Positions 63,288 through 64,000 of a DNA stretch of 64,000 bases are shown here, one piece after another. Positions within the stretch are counted from its first letter, which is position 1. Each line of letters starts with the position of its first letter. The position numbers and the translations under genes are program-made. The stretch lies in contig NKIP01000002.1 of assembly GCA_002256145.1 (NCBI GenBank), forward strand, positions 62,001 to 126,000. The letters are read 5' to 3'. The notes below the pieces were generated by a model that saw nothing but the letters and a program-made list of their open reading frames with translations, did not search any database and had not been told where the DNA came from. Source of the stretch: Comamonadaceae bacterium PBBC1. Lineage in GTDB: Bacteria > Pseudomonadota > Gammaproteobacteria > Burkholderiales > Burkholderiaceae_C.

Positions 63288-64000
63288 TCAACGCAATCCT
63301 GTACTCGCACGCAAGGCTCGAACAGAGCCCTCGCCCACGGCTGCGCCAAAACGCTTGACCAAGCGCTCAGCCACGTTTTCGCGCTGGGTGTAATCGATCA
63401 CATCGGGGGCCTGTACCACTTCACGGGCCACCCCATCCACACTGCCCAAACTGTCAGCCAGTCCCATGTCAACCGCTTGCTGACCGCTCCAGAACAAGCC
63501 ACTGAACATGTCAGGCGTTTCTTTGAGTCGATCTCCCCGCCCTTTCTTGACCGCATCAATGAACTGGTTGTGAATTTGATCTAACATGGCTTGAGCATGT
63601 TTGCGTTGAGGTTCGGTTTGCGGGCTGAAAGGATCCAAAAAGCCCTTGTTGGCACCAGCTGTCATCAATCGTCGCTCCACACCCAGCTTGTTCATCAGTT
63701 CGGTAAAACCAAAACCATCCATCAAAACCCCGATGCTGCCCACAATGCTGGCCTTGTCCACATAAATTTTGTCAGCAGCTGCCGCAATGTAGTAAGCCGC
63801 CGACGCGCACGACTCTTCTACCACCGCATAAATCGGTTTGTTATGAAGGGCTCTCAGACGAACAATTTCATCGTTGATAAGTCCCGCTTGCACCGGGCTT
63901 CCCCCCGGAGAGTTGATCAACAAAACCAAGGCTTGCGAACCGGAATCTTCCAGGGCCAATCGCATGGCTGACATGATGTTTTCAGCACTGGCTTCAGTCC
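63288..64000 (-). CDS. S49 family peptidase (SppA-like), partial at window edge
   Basis: C-terminal part of a signal-peptide peptidase. The visible frame continues through the ATG at 63974 to the window end (codons for TEASAENI precede it), so the N terminus is missing. LINSPGGSPVQAGLINDEI and ESCASAAYYIAAAADKIYVDKASIVGSIGV hold the nucleophilic serine and the general-base lysine of the Ser-Lys dyad. It is convergent with the methyltransferase, with 3 nt between. Confidence 0.9.
   Translation of the reverse strand, partial: TEASAENIMSAMRLALEDSGSQALVLLINSPGGSPVQAGLINDEIVRLRALHNKPIYAVVEESCASAAYYIAAAADKIYVDKASIVGSIGVLMDGFGFTELMNKLGVERRLMTAGANKGFLDPFSPQTEPQRKHAQAMLDQIHNQFIDAVKKGRGDRLKETPDMFSGLFWSGQQAVDMGLADSLGSVDGVAREVVQAPDVIDYTQRENVAERLVKRFGAAVGEGSVRALRASTGLR

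Overview
The window looks like a chromosomal segment of a betaproteobacterium, order Burkholderiales and most likely family Comamonadaceae. The reasons are high G+C, betaproteobacterial gene orders (truA-trpF-trpB-trpA-accD; leuC-entericidin-leuD-leuB-asd-fimV; rpmF-plsX-fabH-fabD-fabG-acpP-fabF; degQ/lepA-lepB-rnc-era-recO-pdxJ-acpS-nagZ) and protein motifs. A Limnohabitans- or Rhodoferax-like freshwater lineage is a guess. I saw no rRNA, tRNA, CRISPR array, prophage or complete insertion sequence. Almost everything is core metabolism.

Layout. 1-2253: tryptophan catabolism (kynU, kynA). 2485-5216: a two-subunit molybdenum hydroxylase of the isoquinoline 1-oxidoreductase type. 5235-9770 (minus): lytic transglycosylase, FAD monooxygenase, a PIN-toxin/Phd-YefM-antitoxin pair and an aldo/keto reductase. 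10158-16530: a five-component branched-chain-amino-acid-type ABC transporter with an acyl-CoA ligase, facing a metallo-beta-lactamase-fold hydrolase. 17757-29292: a TCA-cycle block with two divergent units, mdh-citE-like-hypothetical-acnB on the minus strand and gntR/sdhCDAB-sdhE-gltA on the plus strand. A perfect palindrome lies between them, in the spacer of the predicted gntR promoter. 29664-43897: leucine genes, asd, fimV, truA, tryptophan genes, accD, yggT, a LON-domain protein and lysS. 43907-61831 (all minus): a serine hydrolase, a small membrane protein, nagZ, acpS, pdxJ, recO, era, rnc, lepB, lepA, degQ, a YgfX-like protein, the fatty-acid synthesis cluster, rpmF and yceD. 61858-63284: a Maf/YceF pyrophosphatase and a tetrapyrrole-methylase-fold methyltransferase. 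63288-64000: a signal-peptide-peptidase-like S49 protease cut by the window edge.

The genes group around the TCA cycle and complex II, amino-acid synthesis (Leu, Trp and the Asp family), lipid synthesis, and translation or envelope housekeeping. The less ordinary signals are non-coding or small. (1) A 33-codon open frame rich in Thr, Lys and Ile codons lies directly before asd and is followed by competing hairpins; it looks like an attenuation leader. (2) A cluster of DnaA-box-like sequences and a strong minus-strand terminator lie in the unusually long degQ-lepA gap. (3) The GntR-type operator sits between the two TCA units. (4) Paired TGTACA sites overlap the toxin-antitoxin promoter. (5) Several GTAGG-headed inverted repeats of REP type occur in gaps. 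(6) The sigma-E module (rpoE-rseA-rseB) usually found between fabF and degQ is missing here.
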